In this document: one piece after another, positions 33,051 to 41,652 of the stretch
How positions within the stretch are numbered: the first letter of the stretch is position 1
How the letters are laid out: each line of letters begins with the position of its first letter
Assembly: GCA_040755055.1 (NCBI GenBank)
Contig: JBFMBS010000014.1
Span: 36,131 to 100,130 of the forward strand
DNA length: 64,000 nt
Direction of reading: 5' to 3'
From: DYJK01 sp040755055
Lineage (GTDB): Bacteria; Bacteroidota; Ignavibacteria; Ignavibacteriales; Melioribacteraceae
Notes under the pieces: generated by a model
Told to the model about the DNA's origin: nothing
The model's input: only the letters and a program-made list of their open reading frames with translations
Database searches by the model: none
Program-made: the position numbers and the translations under genes

Positions 33051-34625
33051 ATGATCACTTCACACTTACGGAAAATCAGGATTGTCTTATCTATACTTTT
33101 TTTTATACCTACAACATTTGTCCTTGTTGATTTTTCCGGGTTAATTCCGACCGGTATAGTCAATACCGTCCTCTATTTTCAATTCATCCCATCGATATTA
33201 AAATCGATCTCTTATTTTACATTTATATCAACGGGATTTATTCTTGTTTTAGTTTTCACGGTTTTATTCGGAAGGGTTTACTGTTCAACAGTTTGTCCGC
33301 TCGGTTTTCTACAAGATGTAATAAGTTATTTATCACGCAGACTCAAGAAAACTAAAAAAAGAAAATTTGAGTTCTTGAAAGAACAAAATTTTTTAAGATG
33401 GATTTTATTTAAAATTCCGGTTTTGTTGTTTCTATTAGGTTTTGGGATCGGGCTAAATTTGCTTGATCCGTACAGCATCTACGGGAGAATAGCCGGCAAT
33501 TATTTTCGCCCGGTGTTTATTGGTTCAAATAATCTTGCTTCATCAATCCTAGAATCATTTCAAATCTATTTGGTTTTTCCTTTTGATATCAAAACTTTTA
33601 ATCCAATACCGTTTGTAATTACAACTGCAATGTTTTTATTAATTGCTTACCTATCATTTACAAAAGGAAGATTATACTGCAATACGGTTTGTCCGGTTGG
33701 AACAATCCTTGGATTAATATCAAAGATTTCGTTTTTCAAGATTGTAATAAAAAAGGAAGAATGTTTAAGCTGCGGTGTTTGCGAAAAGGATTGTAAGTCA
33801 AGTTGTATTAACAGTGATGAAATGTTAGTTGATATGTCACGGTGTGTGGGTTGTTTCAACTGTTTGCAATCATGCCCAACTGAAGGAATAAAATACCAGT
33901 TCGGTTTACCGTTCAAAAGGTCAAATAATAATTCAGTAGATCAAGGCAAACGGACTTTCTTGATTTCGTCAGCGGTCTATTTGACATCGATTTCATCGCT
34001 ATTTGCCCAGGTAAAAAAGAAAATTGTTGCAAGTAAACCGAGCACTGTTCCTATTTTCAGAAAAAATGCTGTATCACCGCCGGGATCAATTAGTATTGAT
34101 CGATTTAACAGTAAATGCACGGCATGCCATATGTGCGTTAGTGCATGTCCAACGCAAGTATTGCAGCCATCGTTTCTGGAATACGGTTTTCTTGGAATAC
34201 TTCAGCCAAGATTGGATAACATAGCCGGCTTCTGCAATTTTGATTGTATTATTTGTTCCGAGGTTTGTCCTACCGGTGCAATTTTACCCGTTAACATTGA
34301 GAAGAAAAAATTAATCCAGTTAGGGAAAGCAAAATTTGTTAAGGATAATTGTATTGTACATACAGAAAAAACCGATTGCGGCGCATGTTCCGAACATTGT
34401 CCAACTAAAGCCGTGCACATGATACCGTACGAAAATAAATTGGTAATTCCCGAAGTACGTGATGAATATTGCATTGGATGCGGTGCGTGTGAGTATGCAT
34501 GTCCAACAAAACCTTACAAGGCAATTTATGTTGAAGGTAACGAAATTCACTTAACCGCAAAAAAGAATGAAGAAAAAGAAGCCAAACCGGTTGAAATTAA
34601 TTTGAAAGAAGAATTTCCATTTTAA
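33051..34625 (+). CDS. Membrane polyferredoxin (NapH/YccM-like, multiple [4Fe-4S])
   Basis: The 524-residue protein has about four membrane helices in the first 220 residues, with NapH-type CSTVCPLGFLQDV and CNTVCPVGTILGL motifs. A run of ferredoxin motifs follows: CLSCGVCEKDC, CVGCFNCLQSC, CTACHMCVSAC, CIICSEVCP, CGACSEHCP and CIGCGACEYACP. A hydrophobic stretch near 302-315 may be a further membrane segment between two ferredoxin blocks. It would move electrons across or along the membrane. The pairing with DUF362 is the only context for its partner. The ATG at 33051 has no strong ribosome site. Confidence 0.9.
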   Translation: MITSHLRKIRIVLSILFFIPTTFVLVDFSGLIPTGIVNTVLYFQFIPSILKSISYFTFISTGFILVLVFTVLFGRVYCSTVCPLGFLQDVISYLSRRLKKTKKRKFEFLKEQNFLRWILFKIPVLLFLLGFGIGLNLLDPYSIYGRIAGNYFRPVFIGSNNLASSILESFQIYLVFPFDIKTFNPIPFVITTAMFLLIAYLSFTKGRLYCNTVCPVGTILGLISKISFFKIVIKKEECLSCGVCEKDCKSSCINSDEMLVDMSRCVGCFNCLQSCPTEGIKYQFGLPFKRSNNNSVDQGKRTFLISSAVYLTSISSLFAQVKKKIVASKPSTVPIFRKNAVSPPGSISIDRFNSKCTACHMCVSACPTQVLQPSFLEYGFLGILQPRLDNIAGFCNFDCIICSEVCPTGAILPVNIEKKKLIQLGKAKFVKDNCIVHTEKTDCGACSEHCPTKAVHMIPYENKLVIPEVRDEYCIGCGACEYACPTKPYKAIYVEGNEIHLTAKKNEEKEAKPVEINLKEEFPF

Positions 34626-34748
34626 TATTTAAAAATATTTTCCGGTCGGTTTTTACTGCCGTTACAAAAAATTGTATAGATACGTCCGATAGAGTCTACT
34701 AAAAAAACTCTTTGTGCACTCAACCACTTCTACACGATAAAAAGCTTT

Positions 34749-34790
34749 CACGCAAAGGTCGCAAAGGATACGCAGAGACCGCAAGGAAAA
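34749..34790. repeat. Dispersed CGCAAAG repeat, copy 2
   Basis: The sequence has CACGCAAAGGTCGCAAAGG followed by ACGCAGAGACCGCAAGG, the same unit as at 22990. It lies between the convergent polyferredoxin and DUF1028 genes. Confidence 0.75.
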
Positions 34791-34824
34791 GTTATGCAAG
34801 ATGCTCAATAATGTGTCTCTACAT

Positions 34825-35820
34825 TTACTTTTGCTGTTGCATTAATATTTTTTGATATTCTTCTAAAGGGACATCAATTAATCCGGAACGGAAAACACGG
34901 GCAGTCAGCGTAACATAATTTTTGTTTTTATGGAATACATCTTTAAACATTGGTAACGCCTCGTTCACCTTTCCGATATTGGCGAGAGATACAGCAGTCC
35001 AATATTTCATCTCTTCATTTTCGGGAAACATTTGCATTGCCGCACCATAATGATCCAATGCAGATTTGTGATCGCCTTTTTCAATTGCAAGATCGCCATT
35101 GTTCATATGCTCGTAGGCACGATGCACTTTTAGAAGACGTGCTAATTCAACAAGCGGTTCGGGACTGTCATCAACGCGGAGATCGACTAATTTATCTTCC
35201 CAGACTTTTCCGGTTGGTTTACCCCTAAAAACAACAAGTGCCGCTGATTGTCTGCCACGTATATCACCGCCTTCTTTTTCTGCGGCTTCAAGTGCAGCAA
35301 GCATTCTTTCTGCTAATGGTCCGGTTGATTTTTTATATGTCTCCGCCATTGCCGGCCAGACTGTATTATTTAACATCATGTTGGCTTGGACAGAAAAGTT
35401 TTCACCTACTATATTCCCGGCTTCTTTAATGCATTTCAATCCGGTATAAGATGCAACCCTTCCTTTAGAATCAAGAACAGCTAATTGACGGACATCCCTT
35501 CCTTCATCTGATTTGATTAATGAATCGACTACTTCTTGTGGACTCAATCCTTGTTTCAATAGTTCAAGTCCGCGTATACCGAAAGAGACATTAACAAGCG
35601 ATTGAGTAGCAACGACACCAACGCCGGCTTCACCCCATGTAACGACAGTACCAACAGAAAACCAGTGCGATTGAACCGCAACACCCATGTCACCGGTAAC
35701 CGGGTCATAAGCTACAATAGAATAGGTATGTGCTAATGGTTCTTTGCCGAAAAAAGTTTGTGCCGATATGCTGAATCCAATTAAAAGCACAAATAAAAGT
35801 ATCAGTCTGAATTTATTCAT
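34825..35820 (-). CDS. DUF1028 protein with TPR-like C-terminus
   Basis: The 331-residue protein has a signal peptide (about 1-20, ending ISAQ). The DUF1028 domain (about 28-225), an Ntn-hydrolase-like fold, shows AHTYSIVAYDPVTGDMGVAVQSHWFSVG, EAGVGVVATQSLVNVSFG and DSKGRVASYTG. TPR-like helices follow (NNGDLAIEKGDHKSALDHYGAAMQMFPENEEMKY). The function is unknown. AGGAGG stands 5 bases before the ATG. Confidence 0.9.
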   Translation of the reverse strand: MNKFRLILLFVLLIGFSISAQTFFGKEPLAHTYSIVAYDPVTGDMGVAVQSHWFSVGTVVTWGEAGVGVVATQSLVNVSFGIRGLELLKQGLSPQEVVDSLIKSDEGRDVRQLAVLDSKGRVASYTGLKCIKEAGNIVGENFSVQANMMLNNTVWPAMAETYKKSTGPLAERMLAALEAAEKEGGDIRGRQSAALVVFRGKPTGKVWEDKLVDLRVDDSPEPLVELARLLKVHRAYEHMNNGDLAIEKGDHKSALDHYGAAMQMFPENEEMKYWTAVSLANIGKVNEALPMFKDVFHKNKNYVTLTARVFRSGLIDVPLEEYQKILMQQQK

Positions 35821-35952
35821 AAAACCTCCTTAAAATTTTATGAGAACTATTCCTAATTTGAGATGTAAAAAAATACCACTTAGAAATTTGATTCTCAAAG
35901 AGGTCAAAGCTATTTTCGGCAAGCATTTTTTATAAAATAATACGGAGTTGAA

Positions 35953-36645
35953 ATGAAGTTTTTAAAATATTCCTTTATTGCATTTCTATTTGGATCAATT
36001 GGATTTGCACAAACTGAAAGCAGTATTGATTTCAAAACACTAGAAGATTCTATCAGCTATAGTATCGGACAAAATGTTGGCAAGAACCTTAAAGACCCCG
36101 AGCTGAAGGTTAATTTTACAATACTTGCCCAGGCTATGAAGGATGCTGTTGAAGGAAGATCACGACTGAATGACGAACAAATGGAAAAATGCCTAATGGC
36201 GCTTAACACAAAAATTGTTGCTAAAAGAAGTGCAGAAATGAATGCCGTTAAAGAAAAAAATAAAATAATCGGTGATGAATTTTTAGCTAAGAACAGAACT
36301 GCTGAAGGAGTAATTACACTTCCAAGCGGACTTCAATATAAAATTATTACTACCGGAAACGGTGCACAACCGACTTCAAATGACAAAGTGAAAGTTCATT
36401 ATAAAGGTACATTGATTGACGGACGTGAATTTGATAGTTCATACAAAAGAAATGAGCCGGCTGTCTTCGGTGTCACCCAGGTTATCAAAGGATGGACGGA
36501 AGCACTTCAGTTAATGCACGTTGGCGATAAATGGATGCTTTACATTCCTTCCGATTTAGCCTATGGCGATAGAGGTGCCAGCGAACTTATTCAACCGGGC
36601 TCTACTTTAATTTTTGAAGTTGAATTACTGGATATAGTTAAGTAG
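35953..36645 (+). CDS. FKBP-type peptidyl-prolyl isomerase, FkpA/Mip-like
   Basis: The 230-residue protein has a signal peptide (about 1-19, ending GFAQ), an N-terminal helical dimerisation region (SISYSIGQNVGKNL) and a C-terminal FKBP domain: GLQYKIITTGNGAQPTSNDKVKVHYKGTL, DGREFDSSYKRN, VIKGWTEALQLMHVGDKW, YGDRGASELIQPGSTLIFEVELL. It should assist folding of periplasmic or outer-membrane proteins. CGGAG precedes the ATG. Confidence 0.93.
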   Translation: MKFLKYSFIAFLFGSIGFAQTESSIDFKTLEDSISYSIGQNVGKNLKDPELKVNFTILAQAMKDAVEGRSRLNDEQMEKCLMALNTKIVAKRSAEMNAVKEKNKIIGDEFLAKNRTAEGVITLPSGLQYKIITTGNGAQPTSNDKVKVHYKGTLIDGREFDSSYKRNEPAVFGVTQVIKGWTEALQLMHVGDKWMLYIPSDLAYGDRGASELIQPGSTLIFEVELLDIVK

Positions 36646-36730
36646 CCACAAAATAAATTTAGGTAATAAGAAAAAAAGTTTAAGAAAATTGGAATTTCTT
36701 ATTTACTCGTTTCATACAAAATTTATTTCT

Positions 36731-36803
36731 CAGCGGTCTTAGCATTAACTTAGCGTCTTTGCGTGAAATCCGTTGCAGTGGATCACGCAAGGGCGCAAAG
36801 GAT
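36731..36803. repeat. Dispersed CGCAAAG repeat, copy 3 (two inverted parts)
   Basis: The left part reads as the reverse complement (CTTTGCGTGAAA) and the right part is direct (CACGCAAGGGCGCAAAGG), giving a head-to-head arrangement around GTTGCAGTGGA. It lies between convergent genes. Confidence 0.7.
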
Positions 36804-36827
36804 ATTATCATCTATATCTAAAGTGTG

Positions 36828-37469
36828 TTATTCTATTTTTATGTTGAGTTTGTTCTTCCAAACTTCGTAAGAAGGTCTAACGTTCCCGTTCTCATCATAT
36901 AAACCGGTATCACGCCAGACTTTTGTAATATCATCCGGGCTACCTAAATCTTTCCATAGTTCATCATAATCTCGTAATACAAAATTTACAATGAATCGAA
37001 CATCATATTTATTAGCTGCCGTAAACATTTTCTCGAAATAACTTTTCTGTTTATCGGGAGAACCATTAAATACGATCGAACCGCCTTCAATTGAAAGAAC
37101 TTGTGCCGGGTAGCCGGTTTCAGTTATACATTTTGGTTTACTGCTCATTGCAAAGAGCAGATCGAAAAGATCGTTCGGAATTGATTCGGCAAGATATTTA
37201 CTTAAGAACGGGTAGAGTGAGATTGCAAAGTAATCTGTATATGGAAGAATATTGTTTAAGCCGGTTATTTGCAAAGAATTGTTCGCCGAGGTGTACCCGC
37301 TTATCAAATCCATTCCTGATAAGGAAACCATTATAGGAAGCTGCGGATATAAGATTTTCAGCTGATCATAAACATACTTGTGCAGCTCGCGATAAGCATT
37401 CCATTTGTTCATAGTTTCATCTGCATTAATTAGCAGATTAACTTCAATACCGATTATTAAATAATCCGG
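36828..37469 (-). CDS. Glycoside hydrolase-like protein, N-terminus lost in assembly gap
   Basis: About 213 C-terminal residues are present. They form part of a TIM-barrel: PDYLIIGIEVNLLIN with a catalytic-type Glu, DYFAISLYPF, then KPKCITETGYPA with a second Glu placed as a nucleophile, and VNFVLRDYDELW. This resembles GH53-like or related endo-glycosidases, but the subfamily is not certain. The reading frame stays open across the 100 N into a different gene; that continuity is an artefact of gap length, and the real start is missing. Confidence 0.75.
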   Translation of the reverse strand, partial: PDYLIIGIEVNLLINADETMNKWNAYRELHKYVYDQLKILYPQLPIMVSLSGMDLISGYTSANNSLQITGLNNILPYTDYFAISLYPFLSKYLAESIPNDLFDLLFAMSSKPKCITETGYPAQVLSIEGGSIVFNGSPDKQKSYFEKMFTAANKYDVRFIVNFVLRDYDELWKDLGSPDDITKVWRDTGLYDENGNVRPSYEVWKNKLNIKIE

Positions 37470-37569
37470 NNNNNNNNNNNNNNNNNNNNNNNNNNNNNNN
37501 NNNNNNNNNNNNNNNNNNNNNNNNNNNNNNNNNNNNNNNNNNNNNNNNNNNNNNNNNNNNNNNNNNNNN
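37470..37569. other. Assembly gap (100 N)
   Basis: Exactly 100 N, a conventional placeholder for a join of unknown length. Two unrelated gene fragments abut it. Confidence 0.99.
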
Positions 37570-37919
37570 CCGGCTTCTGCGATTAGAAAATTTCCTTCAC
37601 CTTTCAGAAACATTATATCGTTGTAACTGCTGTATTCCTGGGTAACAATCATCTTCTGGGAATTTGAATAACCCATTTTCTCTTTGCCGGAATGAACGTA
37701 CTGTATATCCAAATATTTTTTATGCGCCTCCCATTTACCGGCAGAAAGAGGCTTAGAATCGTATTGTTGAACAATTGCATAAACATCTTCTCCATCTATT
37801 TCATAATTACCCGGTTCTATGTTATCGAAATCATTATTTCTTAGGTAGTCAAAAGCAACTTTCATTTTTTCATGTAAAGGGAAGTAAAGTTCAGCATGTT
37901 TGAGTATATCAAATATCAT
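37570..37919 (-). CDS. YhcH/YjgK/YiaL family protein, C-terminus lost in assembly gap
   Basis: The first 116 residues of a YhcH-type (DUF386) cupin-like protein are present: GNYEIDGEDVYAIVQQYDSKPLSAGKWEAHKKYLDIQYVHSGKEKMGYS, and a later FLKGEGNFLIAEA. The full family length is about 150 residues, so roughly 35 are lost. Members bind metal and act in sialic acid or other sugar use. It starts with ATG at 37919. Confidence 0.82.
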
Positions 37920-37953
37920 AACGGCTCCATAGTTAAGGATTGAAATTTCCTGG

Positions 37954-38481
37954 TTAAAGATTAAAGAGTACTCCGGCTGTTATTACATAAAAATCACTTT
38001 TAATATCTTTGGCATTCGGCATATTATCTAATTTGAGATTAAGGAATACATATCTAATATCTCCGCGTAGAATTAAATTGCCCAACGGTAATTCAACGCC
38101 TCCGCCTAAATGATAACCAAACTCTTGTGTAGTTTCATCGGCGATACCAAGTGAACCGGCATAATCAATATTAAAATTATACCAACCGGCACCAATAGCA
38201 CCATAAACCATCGGCAGAGCATAAAGCATACCGGTTACCATGATGGGGTAACTTGTAACTTTCAAATCGCCGTCTAGATATTCTTCTTTTCTATATCCGA
38301 TAGAACCTTCTACTCCAAGTGCATCGGCGAGTTTTAATCTGATTGCACCGCCGAATATTATTGACCCCTCATCTGCATCGGAAGCTTTAAAATAGCCGGC
38401 TATTGGACCCAATGCAACTTCCTGGGCTATTGCAGATTGAGCAAATACAATTGCGAACATAATTAAAAATAACTTTTTCAT
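37954..38481 (-). CDS. Outer-membrane beta-barrel protein
   Basis: The signal peptide MKKLFLIMFAIVFAQSAIAQ is followed by alternating strands (LADALGVEGSIGYRKEEYLD, then GAIGAGWYNFNIDYAG, then FGYHLGGGVELPLGNLILRGDIRYVF), ending in aromatic-hydrophobic VLFNL. An upstream ATG at 38496 is in frame, but GAGGG stands just before the ATG at 38481, which is preferred. It follows the CocE hydrolase gene closely. Confidence 0.8.
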   Translation of the reverse strand: MKKLFLIMFAIVFAQSAIAQEVALGPIAGYFKASDADEGSIIFGGAIRLKLADALGVEGSIGYRKEEYLDGDLKVTSYPIMVTGMLYALPMVYGAIGAGWYNFNIDYAGSLGIADETTQEFGYHLGGGVELPLGNLILRGDIRYVFLNLKLDNMPNAKDIKSDFYVITAGVLFNL

Positions 38482-38492
38482 TTTGCCCTCTA

Positions 38493-40355
38493 TCATTTTG
38501 TGTTCAAAATACTAAAACTGATATTAGTCGGATATTCCTTGCCGAAATATACTCTATGTAAAGCTTTTTGGAAATCTTCTTCTTTAGCATTGTAAATGTC
38601 AGTAAATTTTTGCGGATTTATATCGTAAAGGGGGAACAGTGTGCTCTGAACCTGAACCATAATTTTATGACCCTTTAAAAAAGTATGATCTATATCCTGA
38701 AGTTTAATTTTAACGTTTGCTATTTCTCCCGGTTCAAATGGCTCCGGTTTCTCATAACTATTTCTGAATTTTCCCCTCATTATTTCATAACGAATTAATC
38801 TTTGGTATCCACCCATTTCAATATCTGTAGGATTTGGATCAGGATTTTTAGTCTCGTTCGGGTACACATCGATTATTTTAACTATCCAATCGGCATCGGT
38901 TCCGGTTGTTGATACATAAAGATCAGCAAGAAGCGGCCCGGTGATTGTAATATCTTCATTTAAGGATTCAGTTTCAAACACAAGAACGTCCGGACGCGAG
39001 GAAGCAAATCTTTGGTCCTCGCTCATATATGTTTTTAGGTAAGCTAATTCAGAATCATGGAATTTGGCAGTATAAGAAACCGGTTTTTTAGGATCGCTTA
39101 TAAATTCATAAAATGAATTTTCCTTTGCGGAATTTTCCCAGGTTAATTTATTCTGGTTGTTAATGAATAAGTTTTTAATTACCGAATTCTTTGACGGCCA
39201 CTCATTGTACAAAGCCCATTCGTTGCTGCCGGTGCGGTATGTAACTGCTTCGGGCGTTTCAAACTTACCGGTGCCTTTTAAGTAATAATTAAAAAACGGG
39301 TTTAATATTTTTTTGTTGTAGTATTCGCTCGTCTTTTCAGGAAATGTAAAATCACCATAAGAACCCCCATCGGTACGTGCCCAACCGCCGTGTATCCACG
39401 GACCAATAACAATATGTGATTGATTAACCGGGTTTTTTTCTTCAATTGATTTGTAAATATTAAGCGGTCCGTAAAGGTCTTCCGAATCATACCAGCCGCC
39501 TACAATCAACACAGCCGGTTTAACATTGTTAAAATGAGGCAGATTATTTCTTTCTTGCCAAAAACTATCATATGAACCGTGTTTTGTTATTGCATTCCAG
39601 AATGGAAGCTTTTCATGAAAAAATTCTTTTTGAATGTTTGATAGTGAACCGAGTTTTAGAAAAAAATTATACATATCGGGAGAAGCGTAAGCTGGAAAGT
39701 TTTTCCATTCGGTTGTCAGACTATCTCTCTGCTGATCGAACACTTTGAAAAAATTGAATGACATTGTTAGGGTCAACGCACCATTGTGGTGCATATCATC
39801 ACCAATAAACCAATCGGAAATGGGAGCTTGCGGTGAAACAGCTTTCAATGCCGGGTGCGAATCGATCAAACTCATTGCAGCATAAAAACCCGGGTAGGAA
39901 ATACCCCAGATACCGACATTACCGTTATTAAATCTTATGTTTTTTACCAGCCAATCAATTGTATCGTAGGCATCGGTTGATTCATCAACATCTTTGTTAC
40001 TTGTTTTATTCGGGATATATCCGCGCATGTTATCATAAGTGCCTTCACTCATGAACATGCCGCGAACATCCTGGAAGACAAAAATGTAACCATCTTTCCA
40101 AAAATCTTCATTGGGTAATATTCTATCCGGGAAATTATTCTCTCCGTACGGTGCTACAGTATAAGGAGTCCTGACAATTAGAATCGGGAAAGTTTTTGTT
40201 GTGTCTGTAGGTGAATAAACGGATGTAAAAAGTGTAATACCGTCACGCATCGGGATACGGTATTCTTTCTTGTTATATATATTTTTAATCCACTCGTTAT
40301 TTTGCGCATTAATTGAGAGTGCAATAAATAGAATGTATATGAAAAGTCGTTTCAT
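38493..40355 (-). CDS. CocE/NonD-family hydrolase (X-Pro dipeptidyl-peptidase-like)
   Basis: The 620-residue protein has a signal peptide (about 1-17, ending SINAQ) and the S15 fold: YRIPMRDGITLFTSVYSP, FVFQDVRGMFMSEG, VGIWGISYPGFYAAM with the nucleophile Ser in GxSYxG, VGGWYDSEDLYGP and IGPWIHGGW with the likely catalytic Asp and His. A C-terminal jelly-roll follows (LADLYVSTTGTDADWIVKI). It is a secreted alpha-amino-acid ester hydrolase or peptidase. Confidence 0.92.
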   Translation of the reverse strand: MKRLFIYILFIALSINAQNNEWIKNIYNKKEYRIPMRDGITLFTSVYSPTDTTKTFPILIVRTPYTVAPYGENNFPDRILPNEDFWKDGYIFVFQDVRGMFMSEGTYDNMRGYIPNKTSNKDVDESTDAYDTIDWLVKNIRFNNGNVGIWGISYPGFYAAMSLIDSHPALKAVSPQAPISDWFIGDDMHHNGALTLTMSFNFFKVFDQQRDSLTTEWKNFPAYASPDMYNFFLKLGSLSNIQKEFFHEKLPFWNAITKHGSYDSFWQERNNLPHFNNVKPAVLIVGGWYDSEDLYGPLNIYKSIEEKNPVNQSHIVIGPWIHGGWARTDGGSYGDFTFPEKTSEYYNKKILNPFFNYYLKGTGKFETPEAVTYRTGSNEWALYNEWPSKNSVIKNLFINNQNKLTWENSAKENSFYEFISDPKKPVSYTAKFHDSELAYLKTYMSEDQRFASSRPDVLVFETESLNEDITITGPLLADLYVSTTGTDADWIVKIIDVYPNETKNPDPNPTDIEMGGYQRLIRYEIMRGKFRNSYEKPEPFEPGEIANVKIKLQDIDHTFLKGHKIMVQVQSTLFPLYDINPQKFTDIYNAKEEDFQKALHRVYFGKEYPTNISFSILNTK

Positions 40356-40373
40356 AAAATTTCCTTAATAAGT

Positions 40374-40853
40374 TTAGTTTTTTTTAATTTTATGCCATTC
40401 CTCAAGATTTCTGTTCATCTGGTTTATGTGAACGTCAACATGTTCGGAATAGATTGTGAGCCATTCATCGAGAGTAACCTTTCCTCGTTCGGGGTGCATC
40501 ATGTGGTTGTTCCATTTTTCTTCGGGAATCATTTTCAATAATTCATATGTCGCAATTCTAAGATTGCCAAACAGATCAAGAGCAACGTCCATATCCTGGT
40601 TAGTATAATTTAAATCAACAGCCCACTTATCCTGATCATATGCCATAATTGAACTGCCTGATTCGGCAATTATTTTTCTGCATCTTGCGTAAGAATTAAC
40701 TTCGCTATCTGCCATATGAATGATTACTTCGTGAATACTCCATTTTTCGGGTGATGGTTTGTAATCAAAAATGTTGCGCGGATAATTTTGCAAAGCGGCT
40801 TTAAGTTTTTCGAAGCCGTTTCTAAAATTTTCGAGATGCTCTGATCGTGTCAT
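40374..40853 (-). CDS. DinB-like protein
   Basis: The 159-residue four-helix protein has KPSPEKWSIHEVIIHMADSEVNSYARC and a later WLTIYSEHVDVHINQMN, supplying the His triad of the DinB/YfiT metal site. Family members include thiol transferases and metal-dependent enzymes; the role here is unknown. It lies between the CocE and MurU-like genes. Confidence 0.88.
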   Translation of the reverse strand: MTRSEHLENFRNGFEKLKAALQNYPRNIFDYKPSPEKWSIHEVIIHMADSEVNSYARCRKIIAESGSSIMAYDQDKWAVDLNYTNQDMDVALDLFGNLRIATYELLKMIPEEKWNNHMMHPERGKVTLDEWLTIYSEHVDVHINQMNRNLEEWHKIKKN

Positions 40854-40860
40854 AATTACC

Positions 40861-41589
40861 TCAAATAATTTTATTAAGAATTTTCTCTGCCTCGATTAAA
40901 TTTTCTTTTTTGCCAAGATCAACAAAAACGGAATCTGTATGATCAAAATAGGTTATTCGATAGTTAGATGCGATCGACAAATAAAAATCAACTATAGAAA
41001 AAACTTTGTCACCCGGCATCAGGTTAAACAACTCCGGTTCGGCTATTTGTATTCCGCTGAATGCGAGTTGCTCTAATTCTCCTTTCGCAATCCTGGTGAT
41101 TTTTTTCTCACCCGTAGTTGTATTTTCCCAGCCGCAAAGATTTTTTTCTTCATCGAACAAAAAATAACGGGAAGATTTTCTTTTTTGTACTGCAAGCGTT
41201 GCAATTTGTTCTTCCGATTTGTGACTACTGATTAATTTGCCCAGATCAATATTAGTAAGGACATCTACATTGTGAACAAGGAAAGGTTTGCCATCGTTAA
41301 AAAAACATGATACGTTTTTAAGTCCGCCGCCGGTATCTAATAATTTTTCACGTTCATCCGAAATTGTAATATCAATTCCAAAATTATTTTTTGAATTAAG
41401 GAAATCGATGATCTGATCGGCGAAGTGGTGTACGTTGATAATTATTTGATTGAAACCATAGTTAAGCAGTTTAGTAACTACAATTTCCAAAAGAGTAGTG
41501 CCGTTAATTTCAACAAGTGCTTTTGGTCTGTTGTTCGTTAACGGCTGTAACCTTGTCCCAAGTCCGGCAGCTAACACAAATGTGCGCAT
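40861..41589 (-). CDS. Sugar-1-phosphate nucleotidyltransferase, MurU-like
   Basis: The protein begins MRTFVLAAGLGTRLQPLTNNRPKALVEING, the nucleotidyltransferase signature, with LVHNVDVLTNID, GLKNVSCFF and the metal-binding region near VFVDLGKKENL at the C-terminus. The in-frame TTG at 41619 lies inside a repeat, so the ATG at 41589 is preferred. In Pseudomonas, MurU makes UDP-MurNAc from MurNAc-1-P and is encoded next to AmgK. The adjacent AmgK-like gene supports this role in cell-wall recycling, but other sugars are possible. Confidence 0.85.
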   Translation of the reverse strand: MRTFVLAAGLGTRLQPLTNNRPKALVEINGTTLLEIVVTKLLNYGFNQIIINVHHFADQIIDFLNSKNNFGIDITISDEREKLLDTGGGLKNVSCFFNDGKPFLVHNVDVLTNIDLGKLISSHKSEEQIATLAVQKRKSSRYFLFDEEKNLCGWENTTTGEKKITRIAKGELEQLAFSGIQIAEPELFNLMPGDKVFSIVDFYLSIASNYRITYFDHTDSVFVDLGKKENLIEAEKILNKII

Positions 41590-41591
41590 GA

Positions 41592-41652
41592 TTTTCACCA
41601 CAGAGGCACCGAGACACAAAGGAGCTCGGTGCCTTTGTCTCTGTGTGGTTTA
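41592..41652. repeat. CACAGAG-type palindromic repeat at the MurU/AmgK junction
   Basis: The stretch CCACAGAGGCACCGAG and the reverse-complement half CTCGGTGCC...CTCTGTGTGG give a hairpin with a GGCACCGAG/CTCGGTGCC stem. It fills the whole gap and overlaps the stop codon of the upstream gene. It resembles the common CACAGAG dispersed repeat. Confidence 0.7.

Noticed and set aside
36828..37919. True YhcH-glycoside hydrolase fusion
   Set aside because: The join is a run of 100 N, so frame continuity has no meaning.
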